Under the pieces are notes generated by a model that saw nothing but the letters and a program-made list of their open reading frames with translations, had not been told where the DNA came from and did no database searches. A stretch of DNA of 64,000 nucleotides from Pseudomonas sp. Au-Pse12 (GTDB taxonomy: Bacteria > Pseudomonadota > Gammaproteobacteria > Pseudomonadales > Pseudomonadaceae): NCBI RefSeq assembly GCF_021341665.1, contig NZ_JAJTTH010000005.1:372001-436000 (forward strand). The letters run 5' to 3'. The position numbers and the translations under genes were made by a program. Shown here piece after piece: positions 1-6,907 of the stretch; position 1 is the stretch's first letter, and every line of letters begins with the position of its first letter.

Positions 1-521
1 TGCGGGTGGTGGGCGTGGCCGGTGGCCCCGAAAAATGCCGTTATGTGGTCGAAGAACTGGGTTTCGATGCGTGCATCGATCACAAGAGCGCCGACTTCGC
101 CGATGAGCTGGCCCAGGCCTGCTTCAAGGGCGTGGACATCTATTTCGAAAACGTCGGCGGCAAGGTATTCGATGGGGTACTGCCCTTGCTCAATCCCAAG
201 GCGCGCATTCCGCTGTGCGGGCTGATTGCCCAGTACAACGCCCAGGCGCTGCCTGCGGGGCCGGACCGCTTACCGTTGTTGCAGCGCACCTTGCTGACCA
301 AGCGGGTACGCATCCAGGGCTTTATCGTCTTTGACGACTATGGCGACCGGCACCCGGAGTTCATCAAGGCCATGGCGCCTTGGGTGCGTGAGGGCAAGGT
401 CAAGTTCAAGGAGGACGTGGTCGAGGGCCTGGAACAGGCGCCGCAAGCCTTCATCGGCCTGCTGGAGGGGCGCAACTTCGGCAAGCTGGTGGTCAAGGTC
501 GCAACGGACGCGAGCATTTGA
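1..521 (+). CDS. NADP-dependent oxidoreductase, zinc-free MDR family (3' part only)
   Basis: This is the C-terminal ~173 residues of a medium-chain dehydrogenase/reductase of the leukotriene-B4 12-hydroxydehydrogenase / CurA type, which reduces alkenal or enone double bonds with NADPH. The gene enters from outside the window, with codons in frame from base 3. The visible part starts inside the Rossmann fold (GVAGGPEKC), continues with IDHKSADF and the FENVGG motif, and ends with the family's FKEDVVEGLEQAPQAF and NFGKLVVKV. No zinc-binding cysteine cluster is seen in this part. It lies 58 bases upstream of recR, where many bacteria have dnaX-ybaB. The substrate cannot be told from sequence. 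Confidence 0.88.
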   Translation, partial: RVVGVAGGPEKCRYVVEELGFDACIDHKSADFADELAQACFKGVDIYFENVGGKVFDGVLPLLNPKARIPLCGLIAQYNAQALPAGPDRLPLLQRTLLTKRVRIQGFIVFDDYGDRHPEFIKAMAPWVREGKVKFKEDVVEGLEQAPQAFIGLLEGRNFGKLVVKVATDASI

Positions 522-579
522 CGCTACCCCGAGGCGCGGGTATAAACCGCGTCTCGTTGTTTTTGTCGGACCTTTGCCC

Positions 580-1182
580 ATGAGCTTCAGCCCCCTGATT
601 CGCCAACTGATCGACGCCTTGCGGACTTTGCCGGGCGTGGGTCAGAAAACCGCCCAGCGCATGGCCCTGCAACTGCTCGAACGTGATCGCAGTGGCGGCT
701 TGCGTCTGGCCCAGGCCCTGAGCCAGGCCATGGAGGGCGTGGGGCATTGCCGCCAGTGCCGGACCCTGACGGAAGACGAGCTGTGCCCGCAGTGTGCCGA
801 CCCGCGTCGCGACGACACCTTGCTCTGCGTGGTGGAAGGGCCGATGGACGTATATGCGGTGGAACAGACCGGTTATCGAGGTCGCTATTTCGTGCTCAAG
901 GGGCACCTGTCACCGCTGGATGGTTTGGGTCCTGAAGCCATTGGCATCCCGCAGTTGCTGGCACGGATCGAGGAACAGGGCAGCTTCAGCGAAGTGATCC
1001 TGGCCACCAATCCGACCGTGGAAGGCGAGGCCACCGCGCACTACATTGCCCAGCTCCTGACCAACAAGGGCCTGATCACCTCGCGCATCGCCCACGGCGT
1101 GCCCCTGGGGGGCGAGCTGGAGCTGGTGGACGGTGGCACCCTGGCTCACTCCTTCGCCGGGCGCAAACCCATCGCTCTATAA
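580..1182 (+). CDS. recR: Recombination mediator protein RecR
   Basis: RecR works with RecF and RecO to load RecA on SSB-coated gapped DNA in the cytoplasm. The 200-residue product has the normal family length. It shows the N-terminal helix-hairpin-helix (LRTLPGVGQKTAQRMAL, residues ~14-30), the four-cysteine zinc finger (CRQC…CPQC, ~57-70) and the Toprim domain (CVVEGPMDVYAVE, then ATNPTVEGEATA). The ATG at 580 matches the conserved family start; an upstream extension of the frame is only antisense or shadow coding. A REP-like element follows the stop codon directly. Confidence 0.97.
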   Translation: MSFSPLIRQLIDALRTLPGVGQKTAQRMALQLLERDRSGGLRLAQALSQAMEGVGHCRQCRTLTEDELCPQCADPRRDDTLLCVVEGPMDVYAVEQTGYRGRYFVLKGHLSPLDGLGPEAIGIPQLLARIEEQGSFSEVILATNPTVEGEATAHYIAQLLTNKGLITSRIAHGVPLGGELELVDGGTLAHSFAGRKPIAL

Positions 1183-1184
1183 CG

Positions 1185-1211
1185 CTGCAGGAGCCGGATC
1201 GCCGGCGAAGG
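1185..1211. repeat. REP-like intergenic palindromic element
   Basis: Starting three bases after the recR stop, the pattern ctgcaggagccgg-atc-gccggcgaagg resembles the P. fluorescens REP consensus, in which gagccggc…gccggcga form a small imperfect hairpin. Its reverse-complement counterpart occurs at 9388-9414. Such elements lie between genes and can stabilise mRNA ends. Confidence 0.6.
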
Positions 1212-1284
1212 ATACGCCACACATCTCCTTGAAAACCAAGCAAGCGCTTGGTAAGTTTCCTCGACCCTTCAGAGGAGCTTGCCG

Positions 1285-2433
1285 ATGTCTGCCTGCCAGG
1301 AATACTTCGATCCCAGCCACCAGTTGGTTCGCGACAGCGTGCGACGTTTCGTCGAACGTGAAATTCTTCCCCAGATCGATGAATGGGAGGAGGCTGGCAG
1401 TTTCCCCCGCGAGCTGTATCTCAAGGCCGGGGCCGCCGGGCTTCTCGGTATCGGCTACCCCGAGGCCTTGGGTGGCAGTCATGAAGGTGACCTGTTCGCC
1501 AAGATCGCCGCCAGTGAAGAACTGATGCGCAGCGGCTCCGGCGGCCTGGTGGCGGGGCTCGGGTCCCTGGATATCGGCTTGCCGCCCATCGTCAAATGGG
1601 CTCGCCACGAAGTGCGTGAGCGGGTTGTGCCGCAGGTGTTGTCCGGGGAAAAGATCAGTGCCCTGGCGGTCACCGAACCCAGCGGCGGCTCGGATGTGGC
1701 CAACCTGCAGACCCGCGCCGTGCGCGATGGCGATCATTGCCGGGTCAGTGGCAGCAAGACCTTTATCACCAGCGGCGTGCGTGCCGATTTCTACACCGTT
1801 GCGGTGCGCACCGGCGACCCCGGCTACGGTGGCATCAGCCTGCTGTTGATCGAAAAGGGCACGCCGGGCTTCACCGTGGGCCGGCAGCTGAAGAAGATGG
1901 GCTGGTGGGCCTCGGACACCGCCGAGTTGTTCTTCGACGATTGCCGGGTGCCGGTGGGCAACCTGATTGGCGCCGAGAACATGGGGTTTGCCTGCATCAT
2001 GGGCAACTTCCAGAGCGAGCGCCTGGCCCTGGCCCTGATGGCCAACATGACCTCACAGCTGGCCCTGGAGGAAAGCCTGAAGTGGGCTCGCGAGCGGGAG
2101 GCGTTCGGCAAGCCCATCGCCAAGTTCCAGGTGCTCAAGCATCGCCTGGCGGAGATGGCTACGGCCCTGGAGGTCTCGCGGGAGTTCACCTATCGCCAGG
2201 CGGCGAAGATGGCTGCCGGCAAGAGCGTGATCAAGGAGATTTCCATGGCCAAGAATTTTGCCACCGATACCGCCGACCGTATTACCAACGATGCGGTGCA
2301 GATACTCGGTGGCATGGGCTACATGCGCGAGAGCCTGGTGGAGCGTCTGTACCGCGACAATCGCATTCTCTCGATCGGCGGCGGCACTCGCGAGGTGATG
2401 AACGAAATCATCAGCAAGCAGATGGGGTTGTAG
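1285..2433 (+). CDS. Acyl-CoA dehydrogenase family protein
   Basis: An FAD flavoenzyme that oxidises acyl-CoA to the trans-2-enoyl-CoA and passes electrons to ETF. The 382-residue product shows the acyl-CoA dehydrogenase signatures: ALAVTEPSGGSDVANLQT near residue 130, the ITSG segment just after it, and QILGGMGYMRE near 335. It ends with the conserved GGGTREVMNEIISKQM. The chosen ATG at 1285 has an AGAGGAG ribosome site at 1271-1277; an in-frame TTG six bases earlier is less likely. It lies in the recR-apt interval, as in P. aeruginosa. Substrate chain length or branching cannot be read from sequence. Confidence 0.95.
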   Translation: MSACQEYFDPSHQLVRDSVRRFVEREILPQIDEWEEAGSFPRELYLKAGAAGLLGIGYPEALGGSHEGDLFAKIAASEELMRSGSGGLVAGLGSLDIGLPPIVKWARHEVRERVVPQVLSGEKISALAVTEPSGGSDVANLQTRAVRDGDHCRVSGSKTFITSGVRADFYTVAVRTGDPGYGGISLLLIEKGTPGFTVGRQLKKMGWWASDTAELFFDDCRVPVGNLIGAENMGFACIMGNFQSERLALALMANMTSQLALEESLKWAREREAFGKPIAKFQVLKHRLAEMATALEVSREFTYRQAAKMAAGKSVIKEISMAKNFATDTADRITNDAVQILGGMGYMRESLVERLYRDNRILSIGGGTREVMNEIISKQMGL

Positions 2434-2454
2434 CAGCCGATACCCCGGGGAAGG

Positions 2455-3003
2455 TTAGCGCTCGGTCAGGGAAAACTGGGTCAGGCAAAAGGTGGGAATC
2501 CCCATGTCTTGCAGTTTCTGCGAGCCGCCCAGTTCCGGTAGGTCGATGATTGCCGCGGCTTCATAGATCTTCGCCCCCATGCGCCGTACCAGGTTGGCGG
2601 CAGCGATCAGGGTGCCACCGGTGGCGATCAGGTCATCGAACATCAGCACCGAGTCGCCTTCGCACAGGCTGTCGGCATGGACCTCGAGGAAGGCCTCGCC
2701 GTATTCGGTCTGGTAGCCCTCGGCGAGCACATCGGCCGGCAGCTTGCCCTGTTTGCGGAACAGGATCAGTGGCTTGTTCAGTTGGTAGGCAATGATCGAG
2801 CCGATCAGGAAACCGCGGGCATCCATGGCGCCGATGTGGCTGAAGTCTTCTTCGACATAACGCTGGGCGAAGCTGTCGGCCACCAGGCGCAGGGCCCGGG
2901 GAGACTGGAACAGAGGGGTGATGTCGCGGAAGATCACGCCCGGTTTCGGGAAGTCGACCACGGGGCGGATCAGGGATTTGATGTCGAAGGAATCGAAGGC
3001 CAT
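2455..3003 (-). CDS. apt: Adenine phosphoribosyltransferase
   Basis: Salvages adenine to AMP with PRPP in the cytoplasm. The 182-residue protein has the usual length. Its PRPP-binding loop, VLMFDDLIATGGTL, lies at residues ~119-132, and the family motifs FRDITPLF and DARGFLIG lie at ~25-32 and ~61-68. It is convergent with the acyl-CoA dehydrogenase gene (21 bases between stops) and follows anr on the same strand with an 81-base gap. In P. aeruginosa apt also neighbours anr. Confidence 0.97.
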   Translation of the reverse strand: MAFDSFDIKSLIRPVVDFPKPGVIFRDITPLFQSPRALRLVADSFAQRYVEEDFSHIGAMDARGFLIGSIIAYQLNKPLILFRKQGKLPADVLAEGYQTEYGEAFLEVHADSLCEGDSVLMFDDLIATGGTLIAAANLVRRMGAKIYEAAAIIDLPELGGSQKLQDMGIPTFCLTQFSLTER

Positions 3004-3084
3004 CTTCAGGTGTCCTGGCGGGCAAATAGGCCGCGCCAGTATACCCGCGACCGAGCCGCTTGGCTCAGCCGCACGTGCTGTGGA

Positions 3085-3819
3085 TCAGCCTTCTACCGAG
3101 CCGCCGGCGAGGGCGCAGAGCTGGATCGGATCGAGGATGTGCACTTCCTTGCCTTCGGCGGCAATCAGTTCGTTCTGCTGGAAACGGGTGAACACCCGGG
3201 ACACGGTTTCCACCGCCAGGCCCAGGTAGTTGCCGATTTCGTTGCGCGACATGCTCAGGCGGAACTGGTTGGCCGAGAAGCCACGGGCGCGGAAGCGTGC
3301 GGACAGGTTGACCAGGAAGGTGGCGATGCGCTCGTCGGCAGTCTTTTTCGACAGCAATAGCATCATTTGCTGGTCATCGCGGATTTCCCGGCTCATGACT
3401 CGCATCAGTTGGCGACGCAGTTGTGGCAACTGCAGCGCCAGTTCGTCGAGGCGTTCGAAGGGGATTTCACACACCGAGGTGGTTTCCAGCGCCTGGGCTG
3501 AAACCGGGTGGCTTTCGGTGTCCATGCCGGACAGGCCTACCAGTTCGCTGGGGAGGTGGAAGCCGGTGATCTGCTCTTCGCCGCTGTCGCTCAGGCTGAA
3601 GGTTTTCAAGGCACCCGAACGCACGGCGTACACCGAGTCGAAGCCGTCACCCTGACGGAACAGGAATTCGCCTTTTTTCAATGGGCGGCCACGTTTGACG
3701 ATTTCGTCCAGCGCGTCCATGTCTTCCAAGTTCAGAGAAAGTGGCAGGCAGAGGGGTGCCAGGCTGCAATCCTTGCAATGGGCCTGGTTGTGAGCGCGCA
3801 GTTTAACTGGCTCGGACAT
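3085..3819 (-). CDS. anr: Oxygen-sensing transcriptional activator Anr (FNR/CRP family)
   Basis: Anr is the Pseudomonas FNR homologue. Under low oxygen it carries a [4Fe-4S] cluster, dimerises and activates genes for cbb3 oxidases, hemN and anaerobic metabolism. The 244-residue protein has the cluster cysteines C15, C18 and C24 (HCKDCSLAPLC) and a fourth in TTSVCEIPF (~116). The cNMP-binding-like fold follows, then the C-terminal HTH with SRNEIGNYLGLAVETVSRVF, which carries the E..SR recognition residues typical of FNR. The ATG at 3819 follows an AAGGA site and gives the exact length of P. aeruginosa Anr. Several likely targets lie in this window. No clear Anr site is visible in its own promoter. 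Confidence 0.98.
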   Translation of the reverse strand: MSEPVKLRAHNQAHCKDCSLAPLCLPLSLNLEDMDALDEIVKRGRPLKKGEFLFRQGDGFDSVYAVRSGALKTFSLSDSGEEQITGFHLPSELVGLSGMDTESHPVSAQALETTSVCEIPFERLDELALQLPQLRRQLMRVMSREIRDDQQMMLLLSKKTADERIATFLVNLSARFRARGFSANQFRLSMSRNEIGNYLGLAVETVSRVFTRFQQNELIAAEGKEVHILDPIQLCALAGGSVEG

Positions 3820-3972
3820 TCTAGAATCCTTGTGGGAAAACACACATAAGCCGTAAGGGTAACTCACGGGAGGAGGTTCCGGCCAGTCCGTGCCGTATTG
3901 ATTGTTAGTCGTAAAGCTATCCTTTTATGGCTCGATAACCTGTTAACGAAAGTAACTTAGAGGGCTGCAATT

Positions 3973-4452
3973 ATGTCGTCCGTTGGCACTATTACTAATG
4001 GCAGCAATAACTTGCAGCCACTTCATGATTCCTCGAAAAGCGCCGCTGACGATGAACTAAGGGTTTCTCCGTTAGTTGCAGGGCCGCTGCTCGGGGAGGG
4101 CGTCAAAGTGTCGCTGTCGGGCGCCGGCCTGAGTCAATCTGCCGCCGCCAAAGGGCGTGACCGTGATATCGAGGAAAGCGGCCTGCCAGAAAACATCCAG
4201 CAGCTCCTCAAGATGATCAGGAAATTGCAACAACAGATTGCAGAGGCCCTCGCCCAACTGCAGGCGCTGATGGCCGACAAGCACCTGAGCCCTGAAGAGA
4301 CCAAGGTCCGGATGGGCAGCCTGCAATCTGCACTGGCAACGCTCAACGGCGGTTTGCTGGCCGCCAATGCCTCCCTGGCCAAGGCGATGAAAGAAGCGGG
4401 CTTGAGCCCTGAGCAGATCTTGAAGGCGGCCTCGTTGATCATGAAGTCCTAG
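3973..4452 (+). CDS. Small hypothetical protein with glutamine-rich coiled coil, divergent from anr
   Basis: I do not recognise a named family for this 159-residue protein. Its start has a good GAGGG ribosome site at 3960-3964. The first ~65 residues are polar and low-complexity. Residues ~72-100 form a heptad-like helix (LPENIQQLLKMIRKLQQQIAEALAQLQAL), and the C-terminal third is helical and alanine/leucine-rich (LATLNGGLLAANASLAKAMKEAG). No signal peptide or membrane segment is seen. It sits between anr and hemN, where P. aeruginosa also has a hypothetical gene. Its stop overlaps the hemN stop by four bases. A role in low-oxygen physiology is only a guess from position. Confidence 0.75.
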   Translation: MSSVGTITNGSNNLQPLHDSSKSAADDELRVSPLVAGPLLGEGVKVSLSGAGLSQSAAAKGRDRDIEESGLPENIQQLLKMIRKLQQQIAEALAQLQALMADKHLSPEETKVRMGSLQSALATLNGGLLAANASLAKAMKEAGLSPEQILKAASLIMKS

Positions 4453-5831
4453 ATCACCCGGGAGAAGCGCTGGCGGTTCTGCTGCCCCAGGTAAGCGTCG
4501 AAAACCATGCACACCGAGCGCACCAGCAGGCGACCGGCAGGCAACACGGTAATGGCTTCGCCGCTGAGTTCAATCAGGCCGTCGTCGGCCATCTCCTCCA
4601 GTTCTGGCCATAGTTCATTGAAGTAACCGCGAAAGTCGATGTTGAAAGCCTGTTCGATCTCTTCGAACTTAAGACTAAAGTTGCAGATCAGTTGTTGAAT
4701 AACTTCACGACGCAGACGGTCGTCGGCATTGCATACCAGGCCGCGACTAGTGGCCAGTTGCGCACCCGCTAGAGCATTCTGATAGTGCGTCAGATCGCTG
4801 CTGTTCTGGCAGTAGAGGTCGCCGATCTGGCTGATGGCGGAAACACCCAGGCCGATAAGGTCGCAATGACCATGGGTGGTATAGCCCTGGAAGTTGCGTT
4901 GCAGAGTTGATTCTTCCTGGGCAATGGCCAGTTCATCATCGGGCAGGGCGAAATGATCCATGCCGATGTAGCGGTAGCCGGCAGCCGTCAGCTGTTCGAT
5001 GGTGCGTTGCAGCATCTGCAGTTTTTCCGCTGGAGCCGGCAATTCGCTGCTGTTGATCCGCCGTTGTGGCATGAAGCGTTCGGGCAGGTGGGCGTAATTG
5101 AACACCGAGAGCCGGTCCGGTTGCAGGCTGATGACTTCTTCCACGGTCCGGGCGAAGTTTTCCGGGGTCTGCTTGGGCAGGCCGTAGATCAGGTCGATGT
5201 TGATCGAGCGGAACTGCAGGGTGCGGGCCGCCTCGATCACTGCCCGGGTTTCATCCAGGCTCTGCAGGCGATTGACCGCGCGCTGCACCGCCGGGTCCAG
5301 GTCCTGCAGGCCGATGCTGACCCGGTTGAAGCCCAGCTCCCGCAGCAGGCCCATGGTCGACCAGTCGGCTTCCCGGGGATCGATCTCGATGCCGTAGTCG
5401 CCGGAGTCGTCGTCCAGCAGGTTGAAATGCTTGCGCAACAGGGCCATCAGCTGGCGCAGCTCATCGTGGTTGAGAAAGGTCGGGGTGCCACCGCCGAAGT
5501 GCAGCTGTTCGACCCGCTGGTTGGGTGCCAGGTGGCAGGCGATCAGTTGCATCTCCTGTTCCAGGCGCTGCAGGTAGGGCAGGGCGCGGCTGCGATCCTT
5601 GGTGATGACCTTGTTGCACGCGCAGTAGTAGCAAATGTTGGCGCAGAACGGGATGTGCACGTACAGCGACAGTGGGCGCTGGGCCTTGCGGCTGTCGCGC
5701 AGGGCGTGCAGCAGATCGAAAGCGCCGACCTGGCTGTTGAATTGCACGGCGGTCGGGTACGAGGTGTAGCGTGGTCCCGCCAGGTCATAGCGGCGGATCA
5801 GATCTGTGTCCCAACGAATGGCGTCGAGCAT
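4449..5831 (-). CDS. hemN: Oxygen-independent coproporphyrinogen III oxidase
   Basis: A radical-SAM enzyme that converts coproporphyrinogen III to protoporphyrinogen IX without oxygen. The 460-residue product has the usual HemN length and carries the radical-SAM cluster motif CxxxCxxC at C63, C67 and C70 (FCANICYYCACNK). It also has the HemN-specific GGGTPTFL segment, the IEIDPRE strand and the C-terminal HemN domain (ISQIGDLYCQN and onward). The ATG at 5831 matches the conserved MLDAIRWDTDLIRRYD start. Its promoter has a clear Anr site, consistent with haem supply for the neighbouring cbb3 oxidases under low oxygen. Confidence 0.97.
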   Translation of the reverse strand: MLDAIRWDTDLIRRYDLAGPRYTSYPTAVQFNSQVGAFDLLHALRDSRKAQRPLSLYVHIPFCANICYYCACNKVITKDRSRALPYLQRLEQEMQLIACHLAPNQRVEQLHFGGGTPTFLNHDELRQLMALLRKHFNLLDDDSGDYGIEIDPREADWSTMGLLRELGFNRVSIGLQDLDPAVQRAVNRLQSLDETRAVIEAARTLQFRSINIDLIYGLPKQTPENFARTVEEVISLQPDRLSVFNYAHLPERFMPQRRINSSELPAPAEKLQMLQRTIEQLTAAGYRYIGMDHFALPDDELAIAQEESTLQRNFQGYTTHGHCDLIGLGVSAISQIGDLYCQNSSDLTHYQNALAGAQLATSRGLVCNADDRLRREVIQQLICNFSLKFEEIEQAFNIDFRGYFNELWPELEEMADDGLIELSGEAITVLPAGRLLVRSVCMVFDAYLGQQNRQRFSRVI

Positions 5832-5867
5832 GCGGGAATTCCCCCGGATAGGCTGGCAGTGTTCGCG

Positions 5868-5909
5868 AGTCTAGGAGGTTCGGGCTAGGGCCATCTTGAC
5901 TTGTATCAA
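5868..5909 (-). promoter_or_regulatory. Anr-dependent class II promoter of hemN
   Basis: TTGAC-TTGT-ATCAA at 5896-5909 matches the FNR/Anr consensus TTGAYN4RTCAA fully. Read on the minus strand, a -10-like TAGACT lies at 5868-5873. Its centre is 32 bases downstream of the box centre, exactly the spacing expected when an FNR-type activator sits at -41.5. The predicted start of transcription is near 5861, giving a ~30-base leader to hemN. Confidence 0.8.
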
Positions 5910-5979
5910 GGGTGTTCGGGAGCTGCTGGGGTAGTGCCGACGGGGCGTACGGGCCCGGTTGCCGGGCTCGGCCCCAGGG

Positions 5980-6663
5980 TCAGTGGCCCATCAGCCAGTG
6001 CTGATGAGGACCGGGCAGGGTCCAGATGCCAAAGAGCATCACCAGCACGCCGCCGGCCATGCGTACGCTGCGTCGGCGCAGCAGGGCGGTGATCCGTTCC
6101 GCCGCCAGCCCGGTGGCCAGCAGCACGGGCCAGGTCCCCAGGCCGAAGGCGAGCATCAACAATGCGCTATCCAGGGCACTGCCCTGGCTCGCGGACCACA
6201 GCAGGGTGCTGTACACCAGGCCGCAGGGCAGCCAGCCCCAGAGCGCGCCCAGGAGCAATGCGCGGGGCAGGCTGGAGACCGGCAGCAGGCGGCTGGCCAC
6301 CGGCTGGATATGCCGCCACAGCCCCTTGCCGAGCCCTTCGATGCGGGTCAGGCCGCTCCACCACCCGGCCAGGTACAGGCCCATGGCAATCAGCAGCAGC
6401 CCGGCCAGTATGCGCATGAACAGCGCTGCCGGGCTGTTGGCCACCGCCCAGCCGGCCAGGCCCAGCAGCAGGCCGGCCAAGGCATAGCTGAGGATGCGTC
6501 CGAGGTTGTAGGCCAGCAGCAAGCGCAGGCGTCGGCTGCGTTGTTCCTGGGGAATGGCCAGGGTCAGGGCGCCCATCAGTCCGCCGCACATGCCCAGGCA
6601 GTGGCCGCCGCCCAGCAGGCCGAGAATCAGTGCCGAGACCAGCAGGGGGGCCAGTTCAAGCAT
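5980..6663 (-). CDS. SafE/TauE-like membrane protein (cco locus)
   Basis: A 227-residue integral membrane protein of the sulfite exporter TauE/SafE family, in the subgroup commonly found downstream of ccoS. It begins with MLELAPLLVSALILGLLGGGHCLGMCGG, where the GxHCxGMCGG pattern is typical of this cco-linked subgroup and could bind metal. Several hydrophobic segments follow. The ATG at 6663 overlaps the end of ccoS by 8 bases, so translation is probably coupled; longer frames upstream would run through ccoS. Its substrate is unknown, and copper handling is inferred from position. Confidence 0.85.
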   Translation of the reverse strand: MLELAPLLVSALILGLLGGGHCLGMCGGLMGALTLAIPQEQRSRRLRLLLAYNLGRILSYALAGLLLGLAGWAVANSPAALFMRILAGLLLIAMGLYLAGWWSGLTRIEGLGKGLWRHIQPVASRLLPVSSLPRALLLGALWGWLPCGLVYSTLLWSASQGSALDSALLMLAFGLGTWPVLLATGLAAERITALLRRRSVRMAGGVLVMLFGIWTLPGPHQHWLMGH

Positions 6664-6886
6664 GGGGCGGTTCCGATTTCCTGGCCGGGTCGGCTTCGCT
6701 TGCCGGTTGCCCCTTGGCCTCATCCACCGCGGCGGTGTGGCTCGGGTCCTGGTCATCGAACAGGATGCTGTGGGCCGGGCCGTCGAGATCGTCGTACTGG
6801 CCGCTGTCCACGGCCCAGAAGAAGATATAGATGGCGACGGCCACGATCAGCAGGGCCGCGGGGATCATCACGTAAAGAGCAGGCAT
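6656..6886 (-). CDS. ccoS: cbb3-type cytochrome oxidase assembly protein CcoS
   Basis: A 76-residue single-pass membrane protein required for inserting cofactors into the CcoN subunit. It shows the family pattern: an N-terminal hydrophobic helix (MIPAALLIVAVAIYIFFWAV) followed by SGQYDDLDGPAHSILFDDD-like residues that define CcoS. It lies 21 bases downstream of ccoI and overlaps the SafE-like gene by 8 bases, so it is in the ccoGHIS operon. Confidence 0.95.
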   Translation of the reverse strand: MPALYVMIPAALLIVAVAIYIFFWAVDSGQYDDLDGPAHSILFDDQDPSHTAAVDEAKGQPASEADPARKSEPPHA

Positions 6887-6907
6887 CTGGTCTCCAGGCC
6901 CGGCGGC

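Noticed and set aside
3820..3972. Anr autoregulatory site in the anr promoter (TTGATTGTTAGTCG)
   Set aside because: Only the left half fits; the right half does not match RTCAA at the required spacing.
5940..5979. Terminator after the SafE-like gene (GCCCGG…CCGGGC hairpin)
   Set aside because: A GC-rich hairpin exists, but no T-run follows on the minus strand.
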